Translations under genes and position numbers: made by a program
Shown here: in pieces, positions 1-7,740 of the stretch
How positions within the stretch are numbered: the stretch's first letter is position 1
How the letters are laid out: each line of letters starts with the position of its first letter
Source: Mycobacterium sp. ACS4331
GTDB lineage: Bacteria > Actinomycetota > Actinomycetes > Mycobacteriales > Mycobacteriaceae
Direction of reading: 5' to 3'
Assembly: GCF_001667265.1 (NCBI RefSeq)
Contig: NZ_LZHW01000102.1
Span: 185,246-249,245, forward strand
Length of the DNA stretch: 64,000 nucleotides
Notes under the pieces: model-generated
Databases searched by the model: none
Seen by the model: the letters and a program-made list of their open reading frames with translations, nothing else
What the model was told of the DNA's origin: nothing

Positions 1-214
1 CCGCGATCCGTTCGACACCGAACCCGCCGACCAGCTGCCAGATGCCGAACGCCCCGCTGACCGCGGCGGCGATCCAGGTGGCGATCTTGAGCACGCGGAA
101 CCTGCGCGCCGCACTGTCGGCGTAGTGCGCATTGCGGCTCGAGACGCACGGGTTGTCCCGGCGGGCCCGCCGCACGGCCCGCACGGCGGCCGTCGCTTCG
201 CGTGCTCTCGGCAT
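1..214 (-). CDS. Small membrane protein, 3'-truncated by window edge
   Basis: An open frame starts at ATG 214 and runs without a stop off the left edge, giving 71 residues. It begins with a very basic stretch (MPRAREATAAVRAVRRARR) and then has one clear hydrophobic segment at about residues 44-66 (VLKIATWIAAAVSGAFGIW and following). It has no ribosome-binding site; a TACGCT element lies 6 nt upstream, so the mRNA may be leaderless. It follows the TetR gene on the same strand after 31 nt. I do not recognise the family. The basic N-terminus before a membrane helix suggests an inner-membrane protein with a cytoplasmic N-terminus. Confidence 0.6.
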   Translation of the reverse strand, partial: MPRAREATAAVRAVRRARRDNPCVSSRNAHYADSAARRFRVLKIATWIAAAVSGAFGIWQLVGGFGVERIA

Positions 215-220
215 TCCAGC

Positions 221-226
221 AGCGTA
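221..226 (-). promoter_or_regulatory. -10 element, leaderless type
   Basis: TACGCT on the minus strand, 6 nt before the ATG at 214. No Shine-Dalgarno sequence is present. Confidence 0.4.
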
Positions 227-245
227 ACGCCGTCGACGCGGCAGG

Positions 246-848
246 TCAGTCGCTCGGCGAGACCAGTCGCACCGCGTGCTCGACGACGACGTCGAGATCG
301 TCGCCCAGGTTCCCCGACAGCCACTGCTGGGCCAACTCGGCCATCGCGCCCGTGTACATCGCCGCGGCCACCAGTGTCGCCGTGCGGTCGCCGTTCGGCA
401 GGGCCTGTTCGCGCTCACTGAGCACCATCTGACGCAGTGTCTCCTGGGCGATCTCGCGCCGCGCCGCCAGCACCGGATTGGCGCGGGCCTCGGTGAAGAG
501 CACACGTCCGCGCCGCGGATCGGCGCTGCTGAAACCCAGCACCGCGCGGATGCCGGCCCGCAGTCGCTTGAGGGGGCCGCCACCCGCGGCGAGGATCTCG
601 CGTTCGACTTCGGCATTCAACTCCGCGGCCACCACGTCGTACACCGCGCCGAGCAGCTCGTCGGTGTCGGCGAAGCTCTCGTAGAAATACCGCGTGTTCA
701 GCGCGCTCTCGCGGCACACCGACCGCACCGACACCGCGCTCTCGCCACCGTCGCCGAAGAGCGCGAAAGCCGCGCCGACGAGCAGGTTTCGGCGCTCGAC
801 GCGGCGATCGGTGAGCGGAACCCCCGCCCACCTGGTGGGGCTGGACAT
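246..848 (-). CDS. TetR/AcrR family transcriptional regulator
   Basis: A 200-residue one-component repressor. Residues about 15-62 form the HTH region (RRNLLVGAAFALFGDGG ... SVRSVCRESALNTRYFYESF), with the typical TetR recognition-helix ending in R/TxYFY and F. The C-terminal helical ligand and dimer domain is long and alanine-rich, with no recognisable ligand motif. It is divergent from the MpaB-type oxygenase gene at 910; the 61-nt gap holds a 28-bp palindrome and a leaderless-type -10 for each gene, so autoregulation plus control of the oxygenase is likely. That regulatory target is inferred from layout, not known. Confidence 0.85.
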   Translation of the reverse strand: MSSPTRWAGVPLTDRRVERRNLLVGAAFALFGDGGESAVSVRSVCRESALNTRYFYESFADTDELLGAVYDVVAAELNAEVEREILAAGGGPLKRLRAGIRAVLGFSSADPRRGRVLFTEARANPVLAARREIAQETLRQMVLSEREQALPNGDRTATLVAAAMYTGAMAELAQQWLSGNLGDDLDVVVEHAVRLVSPSD

Positions 849-854
849 GGGTAG

Positions 855-860
855 AGCTTA
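855..860 (-). promoter_or_regulatory. -10 element of the TetR gene, leaderless type
   Basis: TAAGCT on the minus strand, followed by 6 nt and the ATG at 848. Confidence 0.5.
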
Positions 861-868
861 GCGGCGAA

Positions 869-896
869 AATTCTGGACACGGCTGTGACCAGAATT
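869..896. promoter_or_regulatory. 28-bp palindromic operator between TetR and oxygenase genes
   Basis: Arms AATTCTGG (869-876) and CCAGAATT (889-896) are perfect inverted repeats; inside them CAC (878-880) and GTG (885-887) also pair, leaving only two mismatched base pairs in 28. It sits between the two divergent -10 elements and ends 1 nt before the -10 at 898, a position suited to repressing both promoters. The best candidate binder is the adjacent TetR protein. Confidence 0.7.
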
Positions 897-897
897 G

Positions 898-903
898 TAG
901 GCT
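898..903 (+). promoter_or_regulatory. -10 element of the oxygenase gene, leaderless type
   Basis: TAGGCT followed by 6 nt and the ATG at 910. The -35 position falls inside the palindrome. Confidence 0.5.
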
Positions 904-909
904 GGCCCC

Positions 910-1917
910 ATGCAGCTTCCGCATCAGCTTCTGCAGCACCGGATCACCCGCTTCTATGACAAGGAGATCCGCGGTCGGTACTTCCGCGGCCTCGAGTTCG
1001 ACGGCCCCGTCGGTGATCCCGGCTGGTTCGGTCCGGGAAGTGCGGTGTGGCATGTGCATTCGCACCTGCCCGCGCTGGTGCTGGGCCTGCAGTGCGCGGC
1101 CTACATCGAGCGGTTCGATCCCAGCATCTTCTGGATGGGGGTCGACCACTCGCGCATCGTGGCCCGCGACTCGGAGACCGGGGAGCCCACCATGCTGGTC
1201 GATCCGGAGGGTGCGGCGGTTCGGCTGGGGCACTCGGTGTCGTTCTTCATCGGCACCGCGTACGGTTCGACGGCCACCGCCGAACGGTTGGCCACCACCG
1301 TGCGCGCCATGCATCACACCATCAAGGGCACCCGGCCCGACGGCCTGCCCTATGACGCCGACGACCCCGACTGGTTGCGGTGGAACTACGCGACGGTCGT
1401 CTGGGGCATCGCCACGGCCCACGAGTACTATCACCCGAACCCGTTGCGCGGCAAGAAGATCGACCGCTACTACCGCGAGTTCGTCAAGGTCGGTCATGCG
1501 CTCGGCGGAACAGACCTGCCCGAGACCAAGGCCGAGACGCTGGAGTGCCTGCACTCATACCTGCCCAAGTTGGCCATCACGTACGGCACGGCCATGGCCA
1601 CCGGTGTGAACCTGTCCGACGCCGAGGCCAAACTGCCCGGCGGCGACTTCCTGGACTGGGCGATCCGCGACACGCTGCCGCGGTGGGCTGCGGCCATGGT
1701 GCAGTACAAGCCGCCCAATCCGGTCGAGCGTGCACTGCGCCAGGCGTCGGTGTTCGCGTTGATCAACGGCGTGCACACCGCGATGGGCCCGCTGCCGGAG
1801 TTCCGGGCGGCCCAGAAGCGCATGGCCACCGCCCAAGCCCGGCCCGTCACCTCACCCACGTACGTGCTGGGCACCGATCCCGAGCGCAGCCGTGCCAAGG
1901 TCGAACAGATGGCCTGA
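910..1917 (+). CDS. Oxygenase MpaB family protein (DUF2236)
   Basis: A 335-residue protein of the MpaB/latex-clearing-protein-like family, predicted heme-dependent oxygenases. Seen in the sequence: the N-terminal RYFRGLEFDGPVGDPGWFG block, GSAVWHVHSH with clustered histidines (about residues 44-53), the HHTIKGTRPDG and YDADDPDWLRW stretch, and TAHEYYHP, all typical of the family. The start at 910 leaves no leader, matching the TAGGCT 6 nt upstream. It is divergent from a TetR gene and probably controlled by it. The substrate is unknown; mycobacterial genomes carry many paralogues. Confidence 0.82.
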   Translation: MQLPHQLLQHRITRFYDKEIRGRYFRGLEFDGPVGDPGWFGPGSAVWHVHSHLPALVLGLQCAAYIERFDPSIFWMGVDHSRIVARDSETGEPTMLVDPEGAAVRLGHSVSFFIGTAYGSTATAERLATTVRAMHHTIKGTRPDGLPYDADDPDWLRWNYATVVWGIATAHEYYHPNPLRGKKIDRYYREFVKVGHALGGTDLPETKAETLECLHSYLPKLAITYGTAMATGVNLSDAEAKLPGGDFLDWAIRDTLPRWAAAMVQYKPPNPVERALRQASVFALINGVHTAMGPLPEFRAAQKRMATAQARPVTSPTYVLGTDPERSRAKVEQMA

Positions 1918-1928
1918 GATCACGGCGG

Positions 1929-3644
1929 TCACCGCACCACCGGCCGGCCGGTGATCACCGCCAGCAGGTTGCGCCACGCGTCCGACGGTTCGTTGACGAT
2001 GTCGCCGTGAGCGCGCAGCCCGGACATCTCGGTGCCGTCGAGTCGCCGCCCCGTCGCGAGCCGCCACACGCCTGCCATCTCGTCGGGATCGGCGCCGTGC
2101 GGGCTGCCCGGCCGACCCTGCACCGCCTCGATCCAGTCACCCGGGGCCGTCATCGCATACCGTTCGATGTCGGGATTGCGGTTGTGCCAGTCGTTCTGGC
2201 TCTCGACACCGACACCCGCCCCGGCGGCGGCCACATAGACGGTTCGATCGGCGGTCAACCCCAGTCGTTCGGCCGTGCCGAGAATCGACCCACCGTAGGA
2301 GTGCCCGAGATAGGTCACCGGGATGTGTCGGCCGGTGGCGTCGACGGTGCGCTCGACGTCCTCGCTGAACGCCACCAGCCGCGGCGCCATGTCGAGCGCA
2401 TACCGAGACTGCGCGGCATCCAGCACACCGCTGACGACGTCGTTCCCGGTGGGAAACGGGCCGCCCAGATACGTGATCATCGCGACGTCACCGCCGCCGG
2501 CCGCGACGAACCTGCGTGCGGTCCTGACGTTCGAATCCGATTCCAGCACTGTGGTGTTGAGGCCCGGAACCAGCACGGCGAGACTGGTCGCGCGGCTCAG
2601 ATCACCGTGCAGTTCGACCAGGGACGATTTCGCCGGATCGAACGCGAGCACCTGACGTTTCACGGGTTCGGCGCTGTGCCCGGTCGGATCGGGCACCGCG
2701 GCCGTCAACTCGCGGTAGAACGCGATACCGCGCCGGGGGACCCGGTCGTGGTGGGCGATCGCGGCGGCACGCCAGGCCGGATCGGTGAACACCATCGCCT
2801 GAAACCGTTCCGCCGCAGCGCGATCGGGACCGAAGCCGCCCGCGCCGCGCAGTCCCTGGCCGAAACCCTGCGCCAGCGCCTCGCGGATCTTCTCGTTCTC
2901 CGGACGGTCGAGGATACGGCGTTGTGCGGCAATGGCGTCGGTGATGTTGATCTCGTTGGCCGCGACCCGCATCGGCCAGGGCACGCCATCGGTGTTACCC
3001 ACCTGCAGCGGCGCGCCGGCGATCAGCGCCGCCCGCTGCCCGGGTGTCATGGCGGCGATCTGCTCGGCGATCCGGTCCTGACTCATTTTCGGCCAGGCCG
3101 CCACCACGTCGGTGGCCGCGGGCGCGGTGGCCGATGCGGCGGGACCGCGCAGCGGCGGAGGTGCCGACCCCTCGGAGGGCGCCGCACCCAACGCTTCGCG
3201 AATCGCGCCCGCGACGGCGTGGTCGACCGCGCCGGCGCGCCGCAGCGCGGCCTGCACCTGCACGGTCAAGTCGTCGGCGGACCCGAATCGGGGCGTGGCC
3301 GCCGACACCACCCCGGCGTCGTCGACGTCGCATCCGAGCGCTCGCACCGACCTCAACACCGCAACCAGCGCAGATCGGGCCGCGAGCAACTCGAGACCGC
3401 CCCGCCGGGCCTGTACCGCCGCCGTTGACAGGGCCTGCGCCAACCGGTGCGCCTGGGTCACGCTGTGGTTCAACCGGGTGAAGGCCTCATCGGCGGCGGC
3501 GCCGAGCCAGCCGTCCTTCTCGCGACCCAGTCCTTCGGTGTGTCGGCGCAGCGCCTGCGCCAGCGCCGACCACCCCTCGGCGACCTCCTGCAGCACCGCC
3601 GGCCGCCAGCGCTCGACGTCGGTGACCGTCGGCGCCGGGGTCAT
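1929..3644 (-). CDS. DUF1023 alpha/beta hydrolase with WXG100-like N-terminus
   Basis: 571 residues. Residues 1-130 are helical with a WxG turn (DGWLG, 44-48), as in WXG100/ESX-type proteins. A linker rich in Ala/Pro follows (about 150-185), then the DUF1023 hydrolase domain. The nucleophile elbow GHSYGG (447-452) gives Ser449; Asp503 and His546 are plausible partners. There is no signal peptide. The start overlaps the stop of the small gene at 3641-3919 by 4 nt, so the two are translationally coupled. The architecture (helical WxG module plus enzyme, with a small helical partner) resembles type VII substrates, but no YxxxD export signal was seen, so secretion is only a possibility. Confidence 0.8.
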   Translation of the reverse strand: MTPAPTVTDVERWRPAVLQEVAEGWSALAQALRRHTEGLGREKDGWLGAAADEAFTRLNHSVTQAHRLAQALSTAAVQARRGGLELLAARSALVAVLRSVRALGCDVDDAGVVSAATPRFGSADDLTVQVQAALRRAGAVDHAVAGAIREALGAAPSEGSAPPPLRGPAASATAPAATDVVAAWPKMSQDRIAEQIAAMTPGQRAALIAGAPLQVGNTDGVPWPMRVAANEINITDAIAAQRRILDRPENEKIREALAQGFGQGLRGAGGFGPDRAAAERFQAMVFTDPAWRAAAIAHHDRVPRRGIAFYRELTAAVPDPTGHSAEPVKRQVLAFDPAKSSLVELHGDLSRATSLAVLVPGLNTTVLESDSNVRTARRFVAAGGGDVAMITYLGGPFPTGNDVVSGVLDAAQSRYALDMAPRLVAFSEDVERTVDATGRHIPVTYLGHSYGGSILGTAERLGLTADRTVYVAAAGAGVGVESQNDWHNRNPDIERYAMTAPGDWIEAVQGRPGSPHGADPDEMAGVWRLATGRRLDGTEMSGLRAHGDIVNEPSDAWRNLLAVITGRPVVR

Positions 3645-3919
3645 CGACCCAGCCGGGACGCGGTCGACTGGTCGGCGGCAGCCAGATCGTCAGCGCAGCG
3701 CTGGGCGGTCTGCGACCAGGCGTGGAGTGCGGCCACCACCCCACGGCATCGCGCGCCGACGTCGGTGGCCGCGACGACGGCCGAGGTCTCGGTGCCCACG
3801 AGGGCGGCGGGATCGAACTGCGGGATGGGCTGCGCGAGAATCCGGTCGGCGGCCCGGGCCACCGCAGTGGTCAGTTCCTGAAGCTTCGCAGGGTCTGCGG
3901 ACAGCGGCGGGTGATTCAT
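3641..3919 (-). CDS. Small helical protein paired with DUF1023 hydrolase
   Basis: 92 residues, almost entirely predicted helix (DPAKLQELTTAVARAADRIL ... then CRGVVAALHAWSQTAQRCADDLAAADQ). Its length and two-helix pattern are like WXG100-family or ESX partner proteins, although a WxG turn is not present. It is the first gene of a two-gene unit and its stop overlaps the hydrolase start (ATGA). The likely role is a heterodimer partner or chaperone of the hydrolase N-terminus; this is inference from size, helix content and coupling. It is divergent from pafA. Confidence 0.6.
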   Translation of the reverse strand: MNHPPLSADPAKLQELTTAVARAADRILAQPIPQFDPAALVGTETSAVVAATDVGARCRGVVAALHAWSQTAQRCADDLAAADQSTASRLGR

Positions 3920-4047
3920 TGCCGCATCGTGACAAAGCCGCGTGAGCGGTGTGTACGACCGTCAACAGCCCTGGTGCAGACCGTCGGGGCGGCACCGCGC
4001 GGCAGCCCGATGGCGGTTCTTGCACACCGTTGCGCGTCCGCAACCCG

Positions 4048-4053
4048 TAAGCT
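4048..4053 (+). promoter_or_regulatory. -10 element of pafA, leaderless type
   Basis: TAAGCT followed by 7 nt and the GTG at 4061. No Shine-Dalgarno sequence lies before the GTG. TTGCAC at 4020-4025 is too far (22 nt) to be a standard -35. Confidence 0.55.
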
Positions 4054-4060
4054 CGAAGAC

Positions 4061-5419
4061 GTGCAGCGACGAATCATGGGTATCGAGACCGAATTCGGCG
4101 TGACCTGCACGTTCCACGGTCACCGGCGGCTCTCTCCCGACGAGGTTGCCCGTTATCTGTTCCGGCGCGTGGTGTCGTGGGGCCGCAGTTCCAACGTGTT
4201 CCTGCGCAACGGTGCGCGCCTGTACCTCGACGTGGGCAGCCATCCCGAGTACGCGACCGCCGAGTGCGACAGCCTGATCCAGCTGGTCACCCACGACCGT
4301 GCGGGCGAGCGTGTGCTGGAGGACCTGCTGATCGACGCCGAGCAGCGGCTGGCCGACGAGGGCATCGGCGGCGACATCTACCTGTTCAAGAACAACACCG
4401 ACTCGGCCGGCAACTCCTACGGCTGCCATGAGAACTACCTGATCGTGCGGGCCGGCGAGTTCTCCCGGATCTCCGACGTGCTGCTGCCCTTCCTCGTGAC
4501 GCGACAGCTGATCTGCGGCGCGGGCAAGGTCCTGCAGACGCCCAAGGCCGCCACCTTCTGCCTGTCCCAGCGCGCCGAGCACATCTGGGAGGGCGTCTCG
4601 AGCGCCACCACCCGCAGCCGACCGATCATCAACACGCGTGACGAACCGCATGCCGATGCCGAGAAGTACCGGCGCCTGCATGTCATCGTCGGCGACTCGA
4701 ACATGTGCGAAGCCACCACAATGCTCAAGGTGGGTACCGCGGCGCTGGTGCTGGAGATGATCGAAGCCGGCGTCCCGTTCCGGGACTTCTCCCTGGACAA
4801 CCCGATTCGGGCGATCCGCGAGGTCAGTCACGACCTGACCGGCCGCCGTCCGGTCCGGCTGGCGGGCGGGCGGCAGGCCAGCGCGCTCGACATCCAGCGC
4901 GAGTACTACAGCCGCGCGGTCGAGCACCTGCAGACGCGTGAACCCAACGCCCAGATCGAACAGGTCGTCGACCTCTGGGGCCGTCAGCTCGACGCCGTCG
5001 AGTCTCAGGACTTCGCCAAGGTGGACACCGAGATCGACTGGGTGATCAAGCGCAAGCTGTTCCAGCGCTACCAGGACCGCTACGACATGGAGCTGTCCGA
5101 CCCGAAGATCTCCCAGCTGGACCTGGCCTACCACGACATCAAGCGCGGCCGGGGGGTCTTCGACCTGCTGCAGCGCAAGGGTCTGGCGGCCCGCATCACC
5201 ACCGACGAGGAGATCGACGAGGCGGTCAACACCCCGCCCCAGACGACGCGGGCCAAACTCCGCGGTGAGTTCATCAGTGCCGCCCAGGAGGCCGGCCGGG
5301 ACTTCACGGTGGACTGGGTGCATCTCAAGCTCAACGATCAGGCGCAGCGCACGGTGTTGTGCAAGGACCCGTTCCGGGCCGTCGATGAGCGAGTCAAGCG
5401 CCTCATCGCGTCCATGTGA
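4061..5419 (+). CDS. pafA: Pup--protein ligase PafA
   Basis: 452 residues, exactly the length known for mycobacterial PafA. It links the C-terminal Glu of Pup to substrate lysines using ATP, marking proteins for the mycobacterial proteasome. Hallmarks are the N-terminal MGIETEFG (Glu9), the LDVGSHPEYATAE segment with the family's conserved Asp57, LFKNNTDSAGNSYGCHENYL, and the C-terminal DFTVDWVHLKLNDQAQRT. The open frame extends upstream beyond 4061, but homology begins at GTG 4061 and a -10 lies 7 nt before it. The pafB start follows 17 nt after the pafA stop. Dop, Pup and the proteasome subunits are not in this window. Confidence 0.98.
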   Translation: MQRRIMGIETEFGVTCTFHGHRRLSPDEVARYLFRRVVSWGRSSNVFLRNGARLYLDVGSHPEYATAECDSLIQLVTHDRAGERVLEDLLIDAEQRLADEGIGGDIYLFKNNTDSAGNSYGCHENYLIVRAGEFSRISDVLLPFLVTRQLICGAGKVLQTPKAATFCLSQRAEHIWEGVSSATTRSRPIINTRDEPHADAEKYRRLHVIVGDSNMCEATTMLKVGTAALVLEMIEAGVPFRDFSLDNPIRAIREVSHDLTGRRPVRLAGGRQASALDIQREYYSRAVEHLQTREPNAQIEQVVDLWGRQLDAVESQDFAKVDTEIDWVIKRKLFQRYQDRYDMELSDPKISQLDLAYHDIKRGRGVFDLLQRKGLAARITTDEEIDEAVNTPPQTTRAKLRGEFISAAQEAGRDFTVDWVHLKLNDQAQRTVLCKDPFRAVDERVKRLIASM

Positions 5420-5436
5420 CCCTTAGGGTGTTGTCG

Positions 5437-6429
5437 GTGGCGACCTCAAAAGTCGAACGGCTGATGAACCTTGTCATCGCGCTGCTCTCGACGCACGGCT
5501 ACATCACCGCGGAGCGCATCCGCAACAGCGTCGCCGGATACGGCGACAGTCCCAGCGACGAGGCGTTCTCGCGCATGTTCGAGCGCGACAAGAACGAGTT
5601 GCGCGACCTCGGCATCCCGCTGGAGACCGGTCGCGTGTCCTCGTTCGACCCCACCGAGGGGTATCGAATCAACCGCGACTCATATGCGCTGCCCGACATC
5701 GAACTGACCCCCGACGAGGCCGCCGCGGTCGCCGTCGCGACGAAGCTCTGGGAGTCCCCGGAGTTGGTCACCGCGACCCAGGGCGCGTTGTTGAAACTGC
5801 GCGCCGCGGGCGTCGACGTCGACCCGGACGCGGGCCTGTCGCTGTCCGCCCCCAGTGGCCTGCCGGGTCTACGCGGCTCCGAGGACGTGCTGGGAGTGCT
5901 GCTGGCGGCGATCAACGCGGGGCAGGCCGTGCAGTTCCCGCACCGTGCGGGCCCGACCGCGCCGTTCACCACGCGCACCGTCGAACCGTGGGGAGTCGTC
6001 ACGATGAACGGGCGCTGGTACCTGGTGGGCCACGACCGCGACCGCGACGACACCCGCACCTTCCGGCTGTCCCGTATCGGAGCCGAGGTCAGTCCGGTCG
6101 GCCCCGCGGGCGCGGTCCACCGGCCAGATGGGGTGGACCTGCGCGCAATCGTCGCCCGAGTGGTGAGTGAACCGTCCAGCGGAGTGCAGGCCAGGGTGTG
6201 GGTCGCGGCGGGCCGAGCCACCTCGCTGCGTCGCATCGGCACATCGTTGGGCGCCAAGCAGTTGGGCGGCCGCGACGGCGAGATCATCGAAGTCGATGCG
6301 GGCGCGCGCGGCGGCCTGGCCCGCGAGATCGCCGGGCACGGCGCGGACGCCGTGGTGCTCGAACCCGAGACGCTGCGCCAGGAGGTGCTGGCCCGGTTGC
6401 GGGCGGCCGCGGGGGAGGTGGCCTCATGA
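5437..6429 (+). CDS. pafB: WYL-domain DNA-damage regulator PafB
   Basis: 330 residues. With PafC it forms the activator of the RecA/LexA-independent DNA-damage response of mycobacteria. An N-terminal winged-helix segment (VERLMNLVIALLSTHGYITAERI) is followed by a WYL domain (PWGVVTMNGRWYLVGHDRDR) and a C-terminal WCX-like region. GTG 5437 is chosen because it gives the known VATSKVERL start and has AGGG (5425-5428) 8 nt upstream; GTG 5416, overlapping the pafA stop, lacks a ribosome-binding site. It ends overlapping pafC by 4 nt. Confidence 0.95.
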   Translation: MATSKVERLMNLVIALLSTHGYITAERIRNSVAGYGDSPSDEAFSRMFERDKNELRDLGIPLETGRVSSFDPTEGYRINRDSYALPDIELTPDEAAAVAVATKLWESPELVTATQGALLKLRAAGVDVDPDAGLSLSAPSGLPGLRGSEDVLGVLLAAINAGQAVQFPHRAGPTAPFTTRTVEPWGVVTMNGRWYLVGHDRDRDDTRTFRLSRIGAEVSPVGPAGAVHRPDGVDLRAIVARVVSEPSSGVQARVWVAAGRATSLRRIGTSLGAKQLGGRDGEIIEVDAGARGGLAREIAGHGADAVVLEPETLRQEVLARLRAAAGEVAS

Positions 6430-7388
6430 CATCGGTGTCCGCTCGCCTGGTGCGCCTGCTCAACATGGTCCCGTACTTCCAGGCCAACCCGCGCATCACC
6501 TACGCCGAGGCGGCCGCCGACCTCGGCGTCACCCGCAAGCAGCTGGAATCCGACCTCAACCAGCTGTGGATGTGCGGCCTGCCCGGCTACGGGCCCGGCG
6601 ATCTGATCGATTTCGAGTTCTCCGACGACACCATCGCGGTGACCTTCACCGCGGGCATCGACGAGCCACTGCGGCTCACCTCGCCGGAGGCGACCGGTCT
6701 GCTGATGGCGCTGCGCGCGCTGGTGGACGTGCCGGGCGTCGTGGATCCCGAGGCCGCCCGAAGCGCGATCGCCAAGATCGAGTCGGCCGCCGGCGCGGTC
6801 TCGCACCCGTCGTCGGCGACGGCCGAAGCGGAACCGGCTCCTGCCGAGAGCGCGGCCGCGGCAGCGGTCCGAGAGGCCGTGCGCACGGGTCATGCGTTGT
6901 CCATCGAGTACTACTCGGCCTCCCGGGACACCATGTCGACACGGGTGGTGGATCCGATCCGGGTGGTGCTGGTGAACGACCACAGTTACCTCGAAGCCTG
7001 GTCGCGGGAGGCCGAAGGGGTGCGGCTGTTCCGGTTCGACCGCATCGTCGACGCGGCGGTGCTCGACGAACCGGCCGCGGCACCGGAACCGGCGCTGCAG
7101 GGGCCCCCGGACACCTCGCTGTTCGACGCGGACCCTGCACTGCCCGCGGCGACGCTGCGCATCGCGCCCGAGGCGTCGTGGATGTTCGAGTACTACCCGA
7201 TGCGCGACATCCGGCAGCTGCCGGACGGGCAGTTCGAAGCCGTCATGACGTATGCGTCCGAGGACTGGATGGCCCGCCTGGTGCTCGGCTTCGGGGCCGA
7301 GGTGAAGGTCGTGGAACCGGCCGAACTCGCCGAGCGGGTCCGGGTTGCGGCACGTGCCGCGCTGGGCGCGTATGCCGACGCGGAGTAA
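6426..7388 (+). CDS. pafC: WYL-domain DNA-damage regulator PafC
   Basis: 320 residues, partner and paralogue of PafB. An N-terminal HTH (RLVRLLNMVPYFQANPRITY ... DLGVTRKQLESDLNQL) precedes the WYL core (SIEYYSASRDTMSTRVVDPIR, then YLEAWSREAEGVRLFRFDRI) and a C-terminal WCX-like part. An alanine/glutamate-rich linker lies at about residues 128-152. ATG 6426 overlaps the pafB stop (ATGA), which fits equimolar synthesis of the heterodimer. tatA follows after 29 nt. Confidence 0.95.
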   Translation: MTSVSARLVRLLNMVPYFQANPRITYAEAAADLGVTRKQLESDLNQLWMCGLPGYGPGDLIDFEFSDDTIAVTFTAGIDEPLRLTSPEATGLLMALRALVDVPGVVDPEAARSAIAKIESAAGAVSHPSSATAEAEPAPAESAAAAAVREAVRTGHALSIEYYSASRDTMSTRVVDPIRVVLVNDHSYLEAWSREAEGVRLFRFDRIVDAAVLDEPAAAPEPALQGPPDTSLFDADPALPAATLRIAPEASWMFEYYPMRDIRQLPDGQFEAVMTYASEDWMARLVLGFGAEVKVVEPAELAERVRVAARAALGAYADAE

Positions 7389-7417
7389 CATCAAACCAAC
7401 GTCTGGAGGTAATCAAA

Positions 7418-7660
7418 GTGGGTGCACTGAGTCCGTGGCATTGGGCCATCCTCGCCATCGTGATCATTCTGCTGTTCGGCGCCAAGCGGCTGCCCGATGC
7501 GGCACGGTCGCTGGGTAAGTCCCTGCGGATCTTCAAAGCCGAGGTCAAGGAGCTGCAGAGCGACAAGCCCGAGCAGGCGCCGACCCAGGTGCAGTCGGAA
7601 CGGGTGGCCGAGCCCGCGCCGAGCCCGGAGCCCAACCACACCGACGCACGGCCCGCCTGA
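7418..7660 (+). CDS. tatA: Sec-independent translocase component TatA
   Basis: 80 residues. TatA forms the pore part of the twin-arginine translocase. One N-terminal membrane helix (SPWHWAILAIVIILLFG) is followed by the FGAKRLPDAARSLGKSL amphipathic helix and a polar tail ending in DARPA. GTG 7418 has a strong GGAGGT (7405-7410) 7 nt upstream. It lies between pafC and tatC; tatB is not here. A Tat substrate, PotD, is encoded at the far end of the window. Confidence 0.97.
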   Translation: MGALSPWHWAILAIVIILLFGAKRLPDAARSLGKSLRIFKAEVKELQSDKPEQAPTQVQSERVAEPAPSPEPNHTDARPA

Positions 7661-7690
7661 CGGCCCACCCAGTCTCTGTCGACCCATCGT

Positions 7691-7706
7691 CCCACCTCCA
7701 GGTGGG
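7691..7706 (+). promoter_or_regulatory. Short hairpin between tatA and tatC
   Basis: CCCACC (7691-7696) pairs with GGTGGG (7701-7706) around a 4-nt loop. There is no U-tract, so it is more likely a processing or stability element than a terminator. Confidence 0.3.
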
Positions 7707-7740
7707 CAGCGACTGAGCGTGCCCAACCGAAGCGACGATC

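Noticed and set aside
841..850. CTGGACATG at the first TetR start as another GGACATGTGTCC operator
   Set aside because: Only a half-site; the second arm is missing and it is explained by the start codon context.
3722..4060. In-frame upstream extension of pafA
   Set aside because: PafA is 452 residues in relatives; the extension overlaps the small helical gene on the other strand and does not look like protein.
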